This document shows positions 1-10,688 of a stretch of DNA of 64,000 nt, piece by piece. Source of the stretch: Roseomonas gilardii subsp. gilardii (GTDB lineage Bacteria; Pseudomonadota; Alphaproteobacteria; Acetobacterales; Acetobacteraceae); assembly GCF_023078375.1 (NCBI RefSeq), contig NZ_CP095554.1:4084501-4148500 (forward strand). The letters run 5' to 3'. Each line of letters begins with the position of its first letter. Position 1 is the first letter of the stretch. The notes below the pieces were generated by a model. That model ran no database searches. It was not told the DNA's origin and saw only the letters and a program-made list of their open reading frames with translations. A program made the translations under genes and the position numbers.

Positions 1-38
1 CTGATGCGGACGCCGCCCGGCTCGCGGGCGTGGCCTGA
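1..38 (+). CDS. C-terminal fragment of an upstream gene (cut by left edge)
   Basis: A frame open from the left edge ends at TGA 36-38 and would give a C-terminus ending DADAARLAGVA. It stops 5 bp before the start of the phospholipase-D-like gene on the same strand, so it could be the tail of an upstream operon partner. Too short to identify; the alternative is non-coding leader. Confidence 0.3.
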   Translation, partial: DADAARLAGVA

Positions 39-43
39 CCACC

Positions 44-1531
44 ATGGAAACCGCCCGGACCCTTTCGCGGCCACGAAGGAGCCTCCTGACGCGCTGGCGC
101 GCGGCGCCGCCGACGCTGGACGAGGCGGTGGACGAGGCGCTGCGCCGGATCGGCGCCGACACCGGCACGACGCTGGTGGCCAATGGGCTGGAGGCTTTCG
201 GCCTGCGCGCCGCCAGCGCCCGCGCCGCCACGCGCAGCCTGGACCTGCAGTACTACGCCTGGCACGACGGCATCACCGGCCGCCTGCTGGCGCGGGAGAT
301 CCTGCACGCGGCCGACCGGGGCGTGCATGTGCGCCTGCTGCTGGACGACAGTTGCGTGCTGGACGAGGATTCCGCCGCCCCGCTGCTCTGCCGGCTGGGG
401 GCGGAGCATCCCTCCATCGAGGTGCGCGTCTTCAACGCGCATCGCTGGCGCTTCCTGGGCCGGCTCGGCTTCGGGCTGGAACTGCTGTTCAGCCGGGGGC
501 AGCTCAACCACCGCATGCACAACAAGTCCTGGATCGCCGATGGGCGCCTCTCGATCCTGGGCGGCCGCAACATCGGCGACGAGTATTTCGACGCCTCCGG
601 CAATTTCAACTTCCGCGACCTCGACATCGCCGTGGCCGGCGGGGCCTCCCGCCAGGCGGTGACCCAGTTCGAACGGTACTGGAACCACCGGCTGGCCCGG
701 CGCGGCCGCTGCTGCGACACGCCGGAAAGCCTGGAGGCGCTGCGCCACCGCCTCGACGCGGATGCCCGCTCCGCCGAGGCGCAGCCCTATCTCGAACGCG
801 TCCGCGCCTCTCTGGAACGTGACATCCTGCACGGCTATGCCAGCCTGCTGCCGACCCAGGATGTCGAAGTCGCGGCCGACCCGCCGGACAAGGCGACCGG
901 CGAGGAAGTGCCGGGCCGGCTGGTCACCGCCATCGACGCGGCGCTGCAGGGCACGGAGCGCGAGGCGCTGCTGATCTCCCCCTATTTCGTGCCGGGCGAG
1001 GCGGGGGCCCAGGCGCTGATCGGCATGCTCCGCCGTGGCGTGCGGGTCCGGGTGATCACCAATTCCCTGGCCGCCACCGATGTCGTGGCGGTGCATGGCG
1101 GCTACTCCCGCTACCGCCGCAGGCTGCTCAAGGAGGGGCTGGAGATCTACGAGCTGAAGCGCAGCGGGCGGGAGGATGCCGGCGTGCTGGGCTCCAAGGG
1201 CGCCAGCCTGCACACCAAGGCCTTCGTGCTCGACCGCGAGCAGCTCTTCGTCGGCTCCTTCAACCTCGACCCGCGCTCGGCCAACCTGAACACCGAGATG
1301 GGCGCCTTCGTCCGCCACCCCCAGCTAGCGGAGCGGTTGCGGCGGGAGTTCCGCCGCCTCTCCTCGCCCCGGCGCAGCTACCACCTCGGCCTGCGGCACG
1401 GCCTCATGATTTGGATCGACGAAAGACCGGATGGCCGCCGCCGCGTCCAGCACACGGAACCGGATGCAAGCTGGCAGCGCCGCCTCCTGGCCCAGCTCGT
1501 GCGCTGGCTGCCGGTGGAAAGCCAGCTCTGA
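44..1531 (+). CDS. Phospholipase D-like / cardiolipin synthase family protein
   Basis: 495 residues with two HxK...D phosphodiesterase half-sites, the hallmark of the phospholipase D superfamily. The first is H159-N-K161 followed by GGRNIGDEYFD; the second is H390-T-K392 followed by VGSFNLDPRS. In proteins of this layout the two halves form one active site that transfers phosphatidyl groups, as in cardiolipin synthase, or hydrolyses phosphodiesters. There is no clear signal peptide or N-terminal membrane segment, unlike classic ClsA; a peripheral ClsB/C-like enzyme is the closest guess. Start ATG 44 follows a possible upstream stop closely. Family certain, substrate inferred. Confidence 0.9.
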   Translation: METARTLSRPRRSLLTRWRAAPPTLDEAVDEALRRIGADTGTTLVANGLEAFGLRAASARAATRSLDLQYYAWHDGITGRLLAREILHAADRGVHVRLLLDDSCVLDEDSAAPLLCRLGAEHPSIEVRVFNAHRWRFLGRLGFGLELLFSRGQLNHRMHNKSWIADGRLSILGGRNIGDEYFDASGNFNFRDLDIAVAGGASRQAVTQFERYWNHRLARRGRCCDTPESLEALRHRLDADARSAEAQPYLERVRASLERDILHGYASLLPTQDVEVAADPPDKATGEEVPGRLVTAIDAALQGTEREALLISPYFVPGEAGAQALIGMLRRGVRVRVITNSLAATDVVAVHGGYSRYRRRLLKEGLEIYELKRSGREDAGVLGSKGASLHTKAFVLDREQLFVGSFNLDPRSANLNTEMGAFVRHPQLAERLRREFRRLSSPRRSYHLGLRHGLMIWIDERPDGRRRVQHTEPDASWQRRLLAQLVRWLPVESQL

Positions 1532-1600
1532 TCCGGTGACGGGGCGACGTCCGACGTTGCGCTGTCCCGGGGGCCGGCGAAGCGCCAGGACTGAACAGAC

Positions 1601-3550
1601 CTATCGCAGCCGGACCACCCGGCGGCTGGGCGTTTCCCGCAGGGTCCGGTCGGCATAGGTGCCACGCACCGCCTCGCGGCCGCCATGGCGCAGCAGGTCC
1701 AGCACCATGGCGCTGTGCAGGAAGCCAAGATGGCTGAAGGCCTGCGGGAAGTTGCCGAGGAAGGTGCCGTCCTCGGCGATCTCCTCGGGAAAGAGGCCGA
1801 CATCGTTGGCCAGGGCGCGCAGTGCGTCGAAGCGCTGCCGCGCCTCCTCCTCCCGCCCCAGCCAGGCCAGGGCATCGACCAGCCAGAAGGCGCAGAGCAG
1901 GAAGGTGCCCTCATGCCCCGGCAACCCATCCTCGGTCTTGTAGCGATAGACCAGGGCACCGTGGCCGAGCTGCCGGATGATCTCGTCCACGGTGCGGCCG
2001 AACACCGCTTCCTCCACGGGAAAGCCCAGCATCGGCGCCAGCAGGACCGAGGCATCCACGGCATCGCTGCCGAAGCTCTGGGTCAGGTAGCCGCCCTGCG
2101 GATGCACGCCGGGCCCGTTCACCTCCGCCACGATGGCATCCCGCGCCGTGCTCCATTCCGCCCTGTCGCCGAGCAGGTGGATGGCGCGGTCCAGCGCCAC
2201 CCAGTTCATCAGCGCCGCGTGCAGATAGCGCGTCGGCGGCAGGCGTGGCTCCCAGAGGCCGTTATCGGGCTCCCGCCAGACCCCGGCCACGTAATCCGCC
2301 ACGCGGGCGATCTGCGCGCGCGCCTCCTCGCCAAGCTCCCCGCCCAGCCGGGTACGGAGATGAACGAGGTCCAGGAGCTGCCCATAGACATCGGCCTGGT
2401 GCTGGTCCGCCGCGCCATTGCCCTCGCGCACCGGGGCACTGCCGCACCAGCCCTCGAAATGCGCGATCTCGCGCTCCTCCAGCCCGTCGCCGCGCCCATC
2501 GATGGCATAGAGGGGCCGCAGCCCGCCATCGTCGCGCATGGAAAGCCGCCGGACGAAGCCGAAGAAACGCTCCGATTCCTCCACATGCCCGAACTTCTTC
2601 AGCGCATAGAAGGCGAGACAGGAATCGCGCAGCCAGCAGAACCGGTAGTCCCAGTTCCGCACGCCGCCGATTTCCTCCGGGAGAGAGGTGGTGGGGGCGG
2701 CCACCAGGGCGCCGCTGGGCTCGTAGGTCAGCGCCTTCAGCACCAGCGCGCTGCGCACGAGGTCGTCCTTCAGCGGGCCGTCATAGGTGCGGATGCCGGA
2801 CCAGGAGACCCAGCCCTGCCGCGCCCGCTCCAGCCGGTCATAGACATCCTCCCGGTCCTCCTCCAGGGCGGCGCCGGCGCGGAACAGACGGAAGGCGGCA
2901 TGCCCGCCGCCGGCCAGGGTGAAGCTGGCCACCGCGCTGCCGTCTTCCAGCCCGAGCGGCTCGTCGGATAGCAGGCTGGGGCAGCCCTCGGCCATGGCCC
3001 GGTGCCCCTCCACCCGCAGGAGCGGAAATTCCGTGGCGAAGCCGGGCAGCGGCCGGAAGCAAAGGCGGAAGCGCAGCCGGCCGGAGACGCCGCTCAGGAC
3101 CCGCACCAGTTCCGGCCCCGGCGCGCCCTCCCCTTGGGGCTGCAGCATCAGGTCGATCAGCCGGGCCATGCCGGAGGCCGTGGCGAAGGTGGTTTCCAGG
3201 ATGTTGGTCTGCGGCAGGTAGGAGCGGCTGACCTCGAACTCCTCCTCCGGCCGGAGCTCGAAGAAGCCGCCACGCCGCCGGTCCATCAGGCGGGAGAAGA
3301 CCGGCGGTGCGTCGAAGCGTTCCAGGCAGCACCAGTCGATCGCGCCATCCCGCGCCACCAGCGCGGCGCCGTGGCAGTTGCCGATCAGCGCATAGTCCTC
3401 GATCGGCTGGTAGGGACGGGTGCCATCATCGGGCTGGGGCGGAAGCGACGGGCTCAAGGGGTGGGTCGGTCCTCGGCGGCAGGCGTGGGATGGGCCCGGA
3501 CCGGATCGCCCCTTCAGGGCTTCCAGCGGGAGGTGGCCGGATCGTTCCAC
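1601..3550 (-). CDS. Glycoside hydrolase family 15 (glucoamylase / trehalase-like)
   Basis: 649 residues. After a proline-rich tail of about 45 residues, the GH15 N-terminal domain starts at PYQPIEDYALIGNC and DGAIDWCCLERFD. The (alpha/alpha)6 catalytic domain follows, with NWDYRFCWLRDS near residues 297-308. The C-terminus (NFPQAFSHLGFLHSAM) matches bacterial cytosolic GH15 proteins. These hydrolyse alpha-glucosidic bonds (glucoamylase, glucodextranase or trehalase); which substrate applies cannot be read from sequence. No signal peptide is seen. It converges on the phospholipase-D-like gene with 69 bp between stops. The annotated start is the only Met before the domain, but the poor N-terminal 45 residues leave the start uncertain. 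Confidence 0.9.
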   Translation of the reverse strand: MERSGHLPLEALKGRSGPGPSHACRRGPTHPLSPSLPPQPDDGTRPYQPIEDYALIGNCHGAALVARDGAIDWCCLERFDAPPVFSRLMDRRRGGFFELRPEEEFEVSRSYLPQTNILETTFATASGMARLIDLMLQPQGEGAPGPELVRVLSGVSGRLRFRLCFRPLPGFATEFPLLRVEGHRAMAEGCPSLLSDEPLGLEDGSAVASFTLAGGGHAAFRLFRAGAALEEDREDVYDRLERARQGWVSWSGIRTYDGPLKDDLVRSALVLKALTYEPSGALVAAPTTSLPEEIGGVRNWDYRFCWLRDSCLAFYALKKFGHVEESERFFGFVRRLSMRDDGGLRPLYAIDGRGDGLEEREIAHFEGWCGSAPVREGNGAADQHQADVYGQLLDLVHLRTRLGGELGEEARAQIARVADYVAGVWREPDNGLWEPRLPPTRYLHAALMNWVALDRAIHLLGDRAEWSTARDAIVAEVNGPGVHPQGGYLTQSFGSDAVDASVLLAPMLGFPVEEAVFGRTVDEIIRQLGHGALVYRYKTEDGLPGHEGTFLLCAFWLVDALAWLGREEEARQRFDALRALANDVGLFPEEIAEDGTFLGNFPQAFSHLGFLHSAMVLDLLRHGGREAVRGTYADRTLRETPSRRVVRLR

Positions 3551-3622
3551 GACAACTCGGTCCTGGCCAGACCGCTGCCCCGTCTCGCGGGCTGTTGATC
3601 CCGCCCGCGGCTTTCCCGTGCC

Positions 3623-5809
3623 TCAGGCCCCTTCCCGCCTCCAGGCCAGGACGGCCACGCCCAGCACCATCGCCAGAGCCAGCCAGGGCGGCAGCAGGGC
3701 CGTCGCGGAGAGCCCCGTCACCGTATGGTCCTCGTTGCGGCGCAGGCCGATCCAGCCCGGCCCGGCGGCGTCGCGCCCGGCGGCGACGCGGCGGATATCC
3801 GGCAGTTGCGGCTCCGCCCCCGTGCCCAGCCAGCGCACCGCCCCGCCCGTGGCGCGGGCCAGCGGCTCCACCGGCCCGGGGTCGGCGCGCAGGTCGGCGA
3901 TCTCCAGGGGGTTGGGCGCGGCGGCGGCGGCATAGGCGGTGCGCTGCCCGTCGCTCGCCTGCCAGACACCCGGCTGCTCCGCCGGCATCTCCACCACCGA
4001 GCGGCCGCCGCCCGCCGCGCGGGCCGGGTGGCGCGTCACCGTGCCGTCCGGGGCGGTGACGGCGATCTCGGGCGGCGGCGCATCCGCCACGCTGCGGCGG
4101 GTCACGGTCAGCCGCCCTTCGGAGACGCTGGCGGTGAGGTCCTCCTCCTCCAGCTCCGGCTCGCGCATCGACCAGTGGGCGACGCGGCGCAGCAGCTCCG
4201 CCTGTGGCCCGCCGCCATCATGCCCGCGCGCCCAGAGCCAGATATGGTCGGAAAGCAGCAGCGCGACCCGCCCCTCCCCGACCCGGTCCAGGATCATCAG
4301 CGGGCTGCCATCCGGCGTGTCCATCACCGTGGTGCCGGAGCGCGGCTCCGCCCGCATGTAGCGGTACCAGCGGCCCCAGCTCTGCGCCTGCGTGCCGGCA
4401 TTGGCGCCGGGCAGTCCCTCGGTCACCGGATGGCGCTGCCCGGCATCGGTGACATGGGCACGGAAGGGGCCGTCCACCTCGGCCTCGTTGCCGCCGCGCG
4501 GCGCCGTGGCGAAGCCGAAGTTCAGCCCGTTGCCGAAACCCGCCCCGCCCCCCAGCGGCGGCCGCACCGGCAGCACCTGCCCCAGCGGCGTCAGCGCGAG
4601 GCTGGTCGGCCCGCTGAATTCCGGCCCCACCGAGAGCAGCAGGGCGCCGCCGCCGCGCACGTAGTCGGCGATGTTGCGCAGGTATTGCGGCGGCAGGAAG
4701 CCGCGGTTGCTGAAGCGGTCGAAGACGATCAGGTCGAAGTCGCGCAGCCGCTGCTGGAACAGCTCCCGCACCGGGAAGGCGATCAGCGCCAGCTCGTTCA
4801 GCGGCGTGTTGTCGTCCTTCTCCGGCGGGCGGAGGATGGTGAAGTGGACGAGGTCCACATTCGGGTCGGCCTTCAGCAGCCGCCGCCAGGTGCGTTCCCC
4901 GGCATGCGGCTCGCCCGAGACGAGGAGGACGCGCAGCCGCTCCCGCACCCCGTTGATCGTCACCACCGCGCGGTTGTTCAGGGTGGAGACCTCGCCCGGC
5001 CGCTCCTCGGCCGAGACCTCGACCACGGTCGGGCCGCCGCGCTCGATCGGCACGGTGATGCGGTGCTCGCGGCCCAGCGGCACGCTTTCCACGCGCGGCG
5101 CGGCGCCGTCGCGGCGGATGGTCAGGCGCACCGCGCCATTCGCCTCGGCGGCCCCCCGGGCCAGGCCGAGATCCTCCGCCACCACGCGCAGGTCCACCGA
5201 CCGGCCGACGATGCCGAAGCCCGGGGCCTCGATCACCCGCAGGCGCCGGTCCACCTCGCCGAGCCGCCCGGCCAGCAGGGCGTGGAAGGGCGCGTCGAGG
5301 GCGGCACCGCCATTGGGGCTGGGCGGGGGGATGTCATGGACCTGCCCGTCGGTCAGGGCGATGATGCCGGCGAGGCGCGCGCGCGGGATCTCGGCCAGGG
5401 CGGTCTCGATGGCGCTGTAGAGCCGCGTGCCCCGGTTGCCGCCCTCCTCCACGGTGATGCTGCGGACCTCCAGGTCCGGGATGCGGCCGAGGCGCGCCTC
5501 CAGCACCTCCCGCGCCCGGGCGAGCTGCGCCTCCCGCCCGCCGATCCGCGTGCTGGCGCTATGGTCCAGCACCACCAAAGCGATGTCGGGCCGGGTCTCC
5601 CGCGTCTCGGTGACGAGGCGGGGATTGGCCAGGGCGCCCAGGATCAGGGCGAAGGCGGCGGCGCGCCACCAGGCGCCGCGCGCCCGCCGCCAGAGCGCCA
5701 GCGCCGTGGCGAGGACGGCCAGCACCGCCAGCGCGGCCAGCAGCCAGGGCGGCAGGATCGGGGCGAGGTCGATGCCGGAAAGGGTTTGCTGCGAAAGGGT
5801 CTGCTGCAT
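3623..5809 (-). CDS. VWA / glutamine-amidotransferase-like membrane protein of the MoxR-DUF58 operon
   Basis: 728 residues, last gene of a four-gene minus-strand operon starting with moxR-like. Two N-terminal membrane segments (about residues 20-40 and 48-62) are followed by a VWA-like region with an intact DxSxS metal-site motif, D82-H-S84-A-S86. The middle holds a class-I-glutamine-amidotransferase-like fold (RDFDLIVFDRFSNRGFLPP, GGGALLLSVGPEF). A C-terminal membrane segment (PPWLALAMVLGVAVLAW) ends the protein. In such operons the MoxR ATPase is thought to act as a chaperone or metal-insertion factor for the VWA partners at the membrane. The start is 4 bp beyond the stop of the DUF4159 gene. 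Family role only inferred. Confidence 0.85.
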   Translation of the reverse strand: MQQTLSQQTLSGIDLAPILPPWLLAALAVLAVLATALALWRRARGAWWRAAAFALILGALANPRLVTETRETRPDIALVVLDHSASTRIGGREAQLARAREVLEARLGRIPDLEVRSITVEEGGNRGTRLYSAIETALAEIPRARLAGIIALTDGQVHDIPPPSPNGGAALDAPFHALLAGRLGEVDRRLRVIEAPGFGIVGRSVDLRVVAEDLGLARGAAEANGAVRLTIRRDGAAPRVESVPLGREHRITVPIERGGPTVVEVSAEERPGEVSTLNNRAVVTINGVRERLRVLLVSGEPHAGERTWRRLLKADPNVDLVHFTILRPPEKDDNTPLNELALIAFPVRELFQQRLRDFDLIVFDRFSNRGFLPPQYLRNIADYVRGGGALLLSVGPEFSGPTSLALTPLGQVLPVRPPLGGGAGFGNGLNFGFATAPRGGNEAEVDGPFRAHVTDAGQRHPVTEGLPGANAGTQAQSWGRWYRYMRAEPRSGTTVMDTPDGSPLMILDRVGEGRVALLLSDHIWLWARGHDGGGPQAELLRRVAHWSMREPELEEEDLTASVSEGRLTVTRRSVADAPPPEIAVTAPDGTVTRHPARAAGGGRSVVEMPAEQPGVWQASDGQRTAYAAAAAPNPLEIADLRADPGPVEPLARATGGAVRWLGTGAEPQLPDIRRVAAGRDAAGPGWIGLRRNEDHTVTGLSATALLPPWLALAMVLGVAVLAWRREGA

Positions 5810-5812
5810 GCG

Positions 5813-8600
5813 CTACTGCCCCAGCCGTTCGAGGATGGCCGGAACATGCACCTGATCACCCTTGTAGTTGCCGGTGAGGGCGTAGATCACGAGGTTCACC
5901 CCGAAGCGGTAGGCCAGCACCCGCTGCCGCGCCCCGCCGGGCACCACGGCATAGGGGTTGTTGCCGCGTGCATCGACCGCCCAGGCCGAGGCCCAGTCGG
6001 CGCCGCCGATGATGGCGGGGCTGACGCTGTCATTGGCGCGGTCCACGTCGCGCGCCACCCAGACCGTGCCGCCGGCCCAGCGCCCCGGCACCTCGGACAG
6101 CAGGTAGAAGGCGCGGCGCAGCACATGGTCCTCCGGCAGCGGCGCGAGGGGCGGGATGTCCAGGTTCCGCGTCACCCGGCGCAGCGCTTCCTTGGCGCCG
6201 GGTGCCATGCCCTCGCCCGAGCCCTCGTCGCGCGTGTCGAAGAGCACGATGCCGCCATTGCGCATGAAGCCGTTCACCGCCTCCGCCGCACGGTCGTCGA
6301 GATCGCCCGCATCGGGCGAGACCGGCCAGTAGAGCAGCGGGTAGAAGGAGAGGTCGTCCACCCCCGGGCGCACCGCCGCGGGCTCGGCCAGGCTCGCCGC
6401 CGTCCGGCGGTTCACATAGTCCGACAGCCCCGCGAGGCCGGCGCGCGAGACCTCGTCCAGCGCCGCGTCGCCGGTGACGACATAGGCGAGGCGGGTGGCC
6501 AGGGCCGGGGCCTCCTCCGCATCCCCAGCAACGGCGCGTCCTTGCCCTCCCCCTTGCGCCCCCCTTGCGCCCCCCTTGCGCCCAGGCAGGCGCCGCCCAG
6601 GCCAGCGGCAGCAGGAGAGCCAGCATCGCGGCCCGGCGGCTCACGCGCCCCGCCCCGCCCTCGCGCCCCAGCAGCCCGCGCTGCACCAGCGACAGCACCA
6701 GATCCACCGCCAGCAGCAGCAGCGCCGCCGCCAGCAGCCAGGGGCCGAGATCGCGCTCCACCGGTACGCCGCCCAGCAGCAGGCTGCGTGCCCCGGCCGG
6801 CGGCGGCGGGGCCGGGACGAGGGCCGGGACATGGGTGGACAGGTTCAGCGCCCGGCGCTCGCCCCCCTCGCCCGGCGTGCCGTACCAGCCCGGCGGATGG
6901 GCCGGGCCGGGCAGCGTGGCCGCGAGGTCCCGCGCCACGATGGCGGTGGCGGTGGCCGGGGCGGGGCCCAGATGGCCGAAGCCATCCATCGTCTCGATCG
7001 GGGCGAGGCGCGCCGTGCCCTCGGCCTCCACCACGCCGGAGGACAGTGCGACCAGCCGCCGCAGCATGTCCACGAACAGGCCGGACAGCGGCAGGTCGGA
7101 CCAGTCGGCATTGGCCGTCACATGCACCAGCACGATCCGCCCCGCGCCGCGCCCCAGCCCCGTGACCAGCGGCGTGCCGTCGGCCAGCGCCGCCCAGGTC
7201 CGCTCGCTCAGGCGCGGGGCCGGCTCGGCCAGCACCTGGGTGCGGATGGTGACCTCGGGCGGCACGGCGAGGCCGGTGAAGGGCGAGTTGTCGGGGAAGG
7301 CGGCCAGGGGCTGCGGCTTCTCCCAGGACAGCGAGCCGCCGAGCTGCCTTTCCCCCGCCCGCAGCGTGACCGGCAGCAGGGGATCGGGATGTTCCGCCAT
7401 GCGCGGCCCGGCGAAGCGCAGCAGCAGCCCGCCCTGTTCCACGAAGCGGGTGACAGCCTGCACCTCCCGCGCCTCGGTCAGCGGATAGTCGGCCAGGACC
7501 AGCACGGCCAGCTTGCGGGACAGCAGCGTCTCCAGCGAGCCGCGCCGCACCTCCACGAAAGGCTGCAGGGCGCGGTCCAGATAGAAGAGCGCGCCGGTCA
7601 GCGGCGTGTCGGCGGCGCCGTCCCCGGCCAGCAGGCCGACGGGGCGGCGGCGGAAGCGCTCGTCCAGCAGCACGGAGCCGGCGGCACCGGTCTCGCCCTC
7701 CAGCTCCAGACGCACCACCTGCTCGCGGATCTCCAGCGGCAGTTCCAGCGCGCCCTCGGCCCTGTCGGCCCCGGCGGGGATGGCGACGGTCGCACGGGCC
7801 AGGGTGCGGCCATCGGCGGTGCGTGCCAGCACCGCCGCCTCCCCGGGCGAGGCGGAAGGGGTCTGGCGGATGGTCAGATGCAGCCGGTCGGCCTCCGCCA
7901 CCGGCGGCGGCAGGATGCGCGTGGGCAAGGCAGGGTCGCGCCCCGCCACGGTGAGCGGCCCCATCGCCGCCAGCGCCTCGGCCAGCACCGAATCGCCGCT
8001 GGCATGGGTCAGCCCATCGGTGATGAAGAGCGAGGCAGCCTGCCCGCCATTCGCCTGCCGCCAGGAGGCCAGGGCCGCGGCCGCTGCCGCGCGGTCCGGC
8101 GCCCAGGGCTGCGGCCGCAGCGCGGCGAGGCGGGTCGCGGCCTCCCGCGCCGGCATCGGTGCGGTGGGCGCCGGGGGCTGCCCGTCCGGGGAGGGCGTGG
8201 TGGCGAGCAGGGCGGCCGGGCGGTCGTCGCGCCCCGCCGCCTCCAGCGCCGCGCGGGCCGTGGCCATGCGCTGCGGCCAGTCGGCGGCCGAGGGCCAGCC
8301 ATTGTCGATGGCGATCAGCAGCGGCCCCTGCCCGCCCGCCCCCGCCGCCGCGTCCCAGATCGGCCGCGCAAGCCCCAGCACGATCAGCGCCGCCGCGGCG
8401 AGGCGCAGGAGCAGCAGCCACCAGGGAGTACGGGCGGGCGTCTCCTCCGCCACCGGCAGGTCGCGCAGCAGGCGCGTGGGCGGGAAGGATTGCCGCCTCG
8501 GGGAAGGCGGCGTGACGCGCAGCAGCCACCAGAGCAGCGGCAGGGCCGGCAGGGCGAGCAGCAGCCAGGGGGCGGCGAAGAGCAGGGGACCGAAATTCAT
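5813..8600 (-). pseudogene. DUF4159 / BatA-type membrane protein, frame broken by an 11-bp tandem repeat
   Basis: The N-terminal part (start 8600) has the BatA-type double membrane segment (LLFAAPWLLLALPALPLLWW, then PWWLLLLRLAAAALIVLGLA), and the middle is a VWA/GATase-like region. The frame then runs into a signal-like LAWAAPAWAQ and breaks at 6549-6581. The DUF4159 domain resumes in another frame (TRLAYVVTGDAALDEV) and runs to TAG at 5813. The span is 2788 bp, one more than a multiple of three. Removing two of the three 11-bp copies (22 bp) leaves 922 codons in one frame, a normal family length. The start overlaps the DUF58 stop (ATGA). Either a phase-variable gene in the off state, a fresh mutation or an assembly fault. 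Confidence 0.85.
6549..6581 (+). repeat. Three perfect 11-bp tandem repeats inside the DUF4159 gene
   Basis: The unit CCCCCTTGCGC occurs at 6549-6559, 6560-6570 and 6571-6581 without mismatch. On the coding (minus) strand the unit reads GCGCAAGGGGG. Since 11 is not a multiple of three, each copy shifts the frame. One copy (or 4, 7...) joins the signal-like AWAQ segment to the DUF4159 frame; the three copies present do not. Confidence 0.95.
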
Positions 8601-9568
8601 GCGCCGCCCCGCCCTCCGCCCCGGATCGGAGCCAGGGCCTGCCAGAGGGCGAGGAGTGCTGCCTCCGGCGGCTGGTCGGTGCGGTGGACGAGCAGGTTCC
8701 AGCCGGCGGCGCGGGCGATGGTGGCCAGGCCGTCGCGATGCGCCGCCAGGCGCTCGGCATAGAGATCGCGGATACCTTCGACGCGCGGGACCAGCGTGGC
8801 GTCACCTCCGGACAGGGCCTCGAACCGCACCCGTCCGGCAAAGGGCAGGCTTTCCTCCGCCGGATCGAGCACCTGCACCAGATGGCCATGCACGCCCTGT
8901 GCCGCCAGGGCCGAGACGGCGCTCCGCGTTTCCTCCAGCGGTGCCAGGAAATCGCCGAACAGCACGGCGCGGGCGTGGCGCGGCAGGCGCTGGTCGCGCG
9001 GCGGGCCGGTGTGGCGCGACAGTGCCTCGGCCAGGACCGGCAGGGCACCGCGCCCCGCCAGGGTACGGACGGGGCCGCGCCCGTCGCCGAAAAGGCGCAG
9101 CCGCTCGCCGCCGCGCAGCAGCAGGGCCCCCAGGGCCAGCAGCAGAAGCTCCGCCCGCTCCCGCTTCGTGATGCGGCCGGGGCTGCCGGACCAGTCCATG
9201 CCCGGCCCCGCGTCGCGCCAGAGGCCAACGGTCTGGGCGGCCTCCCATTCCGTCTCCCGCACGAAGAGCCGGTCGGCCTTGGCGCTCTGCCGCCAGTCCA
9301 TGCGCGTCACGCTGTCGCCGGTGACGAAGGGGCGGAACTGCCAGAAGGCGTCGCCCTGCCCCGGGCGGCGGCGGCCGTGCACGCCCTGCATCACCGTGGC
9401 GGCGACGCGCTCGGCGGCGACCAGCAGCGGCGGCAGCGCCCCGGCGGCGACCTCGGCGCGGGCGGCACGGTCCGTGGCGGCGGCATGGCGCCCACCGGGG
9501 TCCCGTCCGGGGCTGGGGCCGTTGCCCCCTGAGGCGGGGCTTCCGGAGCGGAACAGGCCGAACGCCAC
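8597..9568 (-). CDS. DUF58 domain protein
   Basis: 323 residues. It contains the DUF58 core: RPGQGDAFWQFRPFVTGDSVTRMDW followed by RLFVRETEWE, matching the family pattern G-x-G-x-E/D-F-x-x-x-R-x-Y/F-x-x-G-D-x-x-R-x-I/M-D-W. DUF58 proteins are VWA-like partners encoded directly downstream of MoxR ATPases. The start lies 4 bp after the moxR stop, and the stop overlaps the DUF4159 gene start by 4 bp, so the operon is translationally coupled. There is no membrane segment, suggesting a cytosolic link between the ATPase and the membrane-bound partners. Molecular function unknown. Confidence 0.88.
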   Translation of the reverse strand: MAFGLFRSGSPASGGNGPSPGRDPGGRHAAATDRAARAEVAAGALPPLLVAAERVAATVMQGVHGRRRPGQGDAFWQFRPFVTGDSVTRMDWRQSAKADRLFVRETEWEAAQTVGLWRDAGPGMDWSGSPGRITKRERAELLLLALGALLLRGGERLRLFGDGRGPVRTLAGRGALPVLAEALSRHTGPPRDQRLPRHARAVLFGDFLAPLEETRSAVSALAAQGVHGHLVQVLDPAEESLPFAGRVRFEALSGGDATLVPRVEGIRDLYAERLAAHRDGLATIARAAGWNLLVHRTDQPPEAALLALWQALAPIRGGGRGGA

Positions 9569-9572
9569 CCGG

Positions 9573-10607
<1,035 letters not shown>

Positions 10608-10688
10608 GCCTTCCCCTCTCCCTATATGCACCCCCGCCGGGCAAGGTTGGACGGACCTTTCCGGCTGTGGATGTTCAGTCGTCACGGC

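Noticed and set aside
3725-7165. An 1146-codon plus-strand frame opposite the VWA and DUF4159 genes
   Set aside because: Same GC-driven antisense effect; low-complexity product and no start or ribosome site of note.
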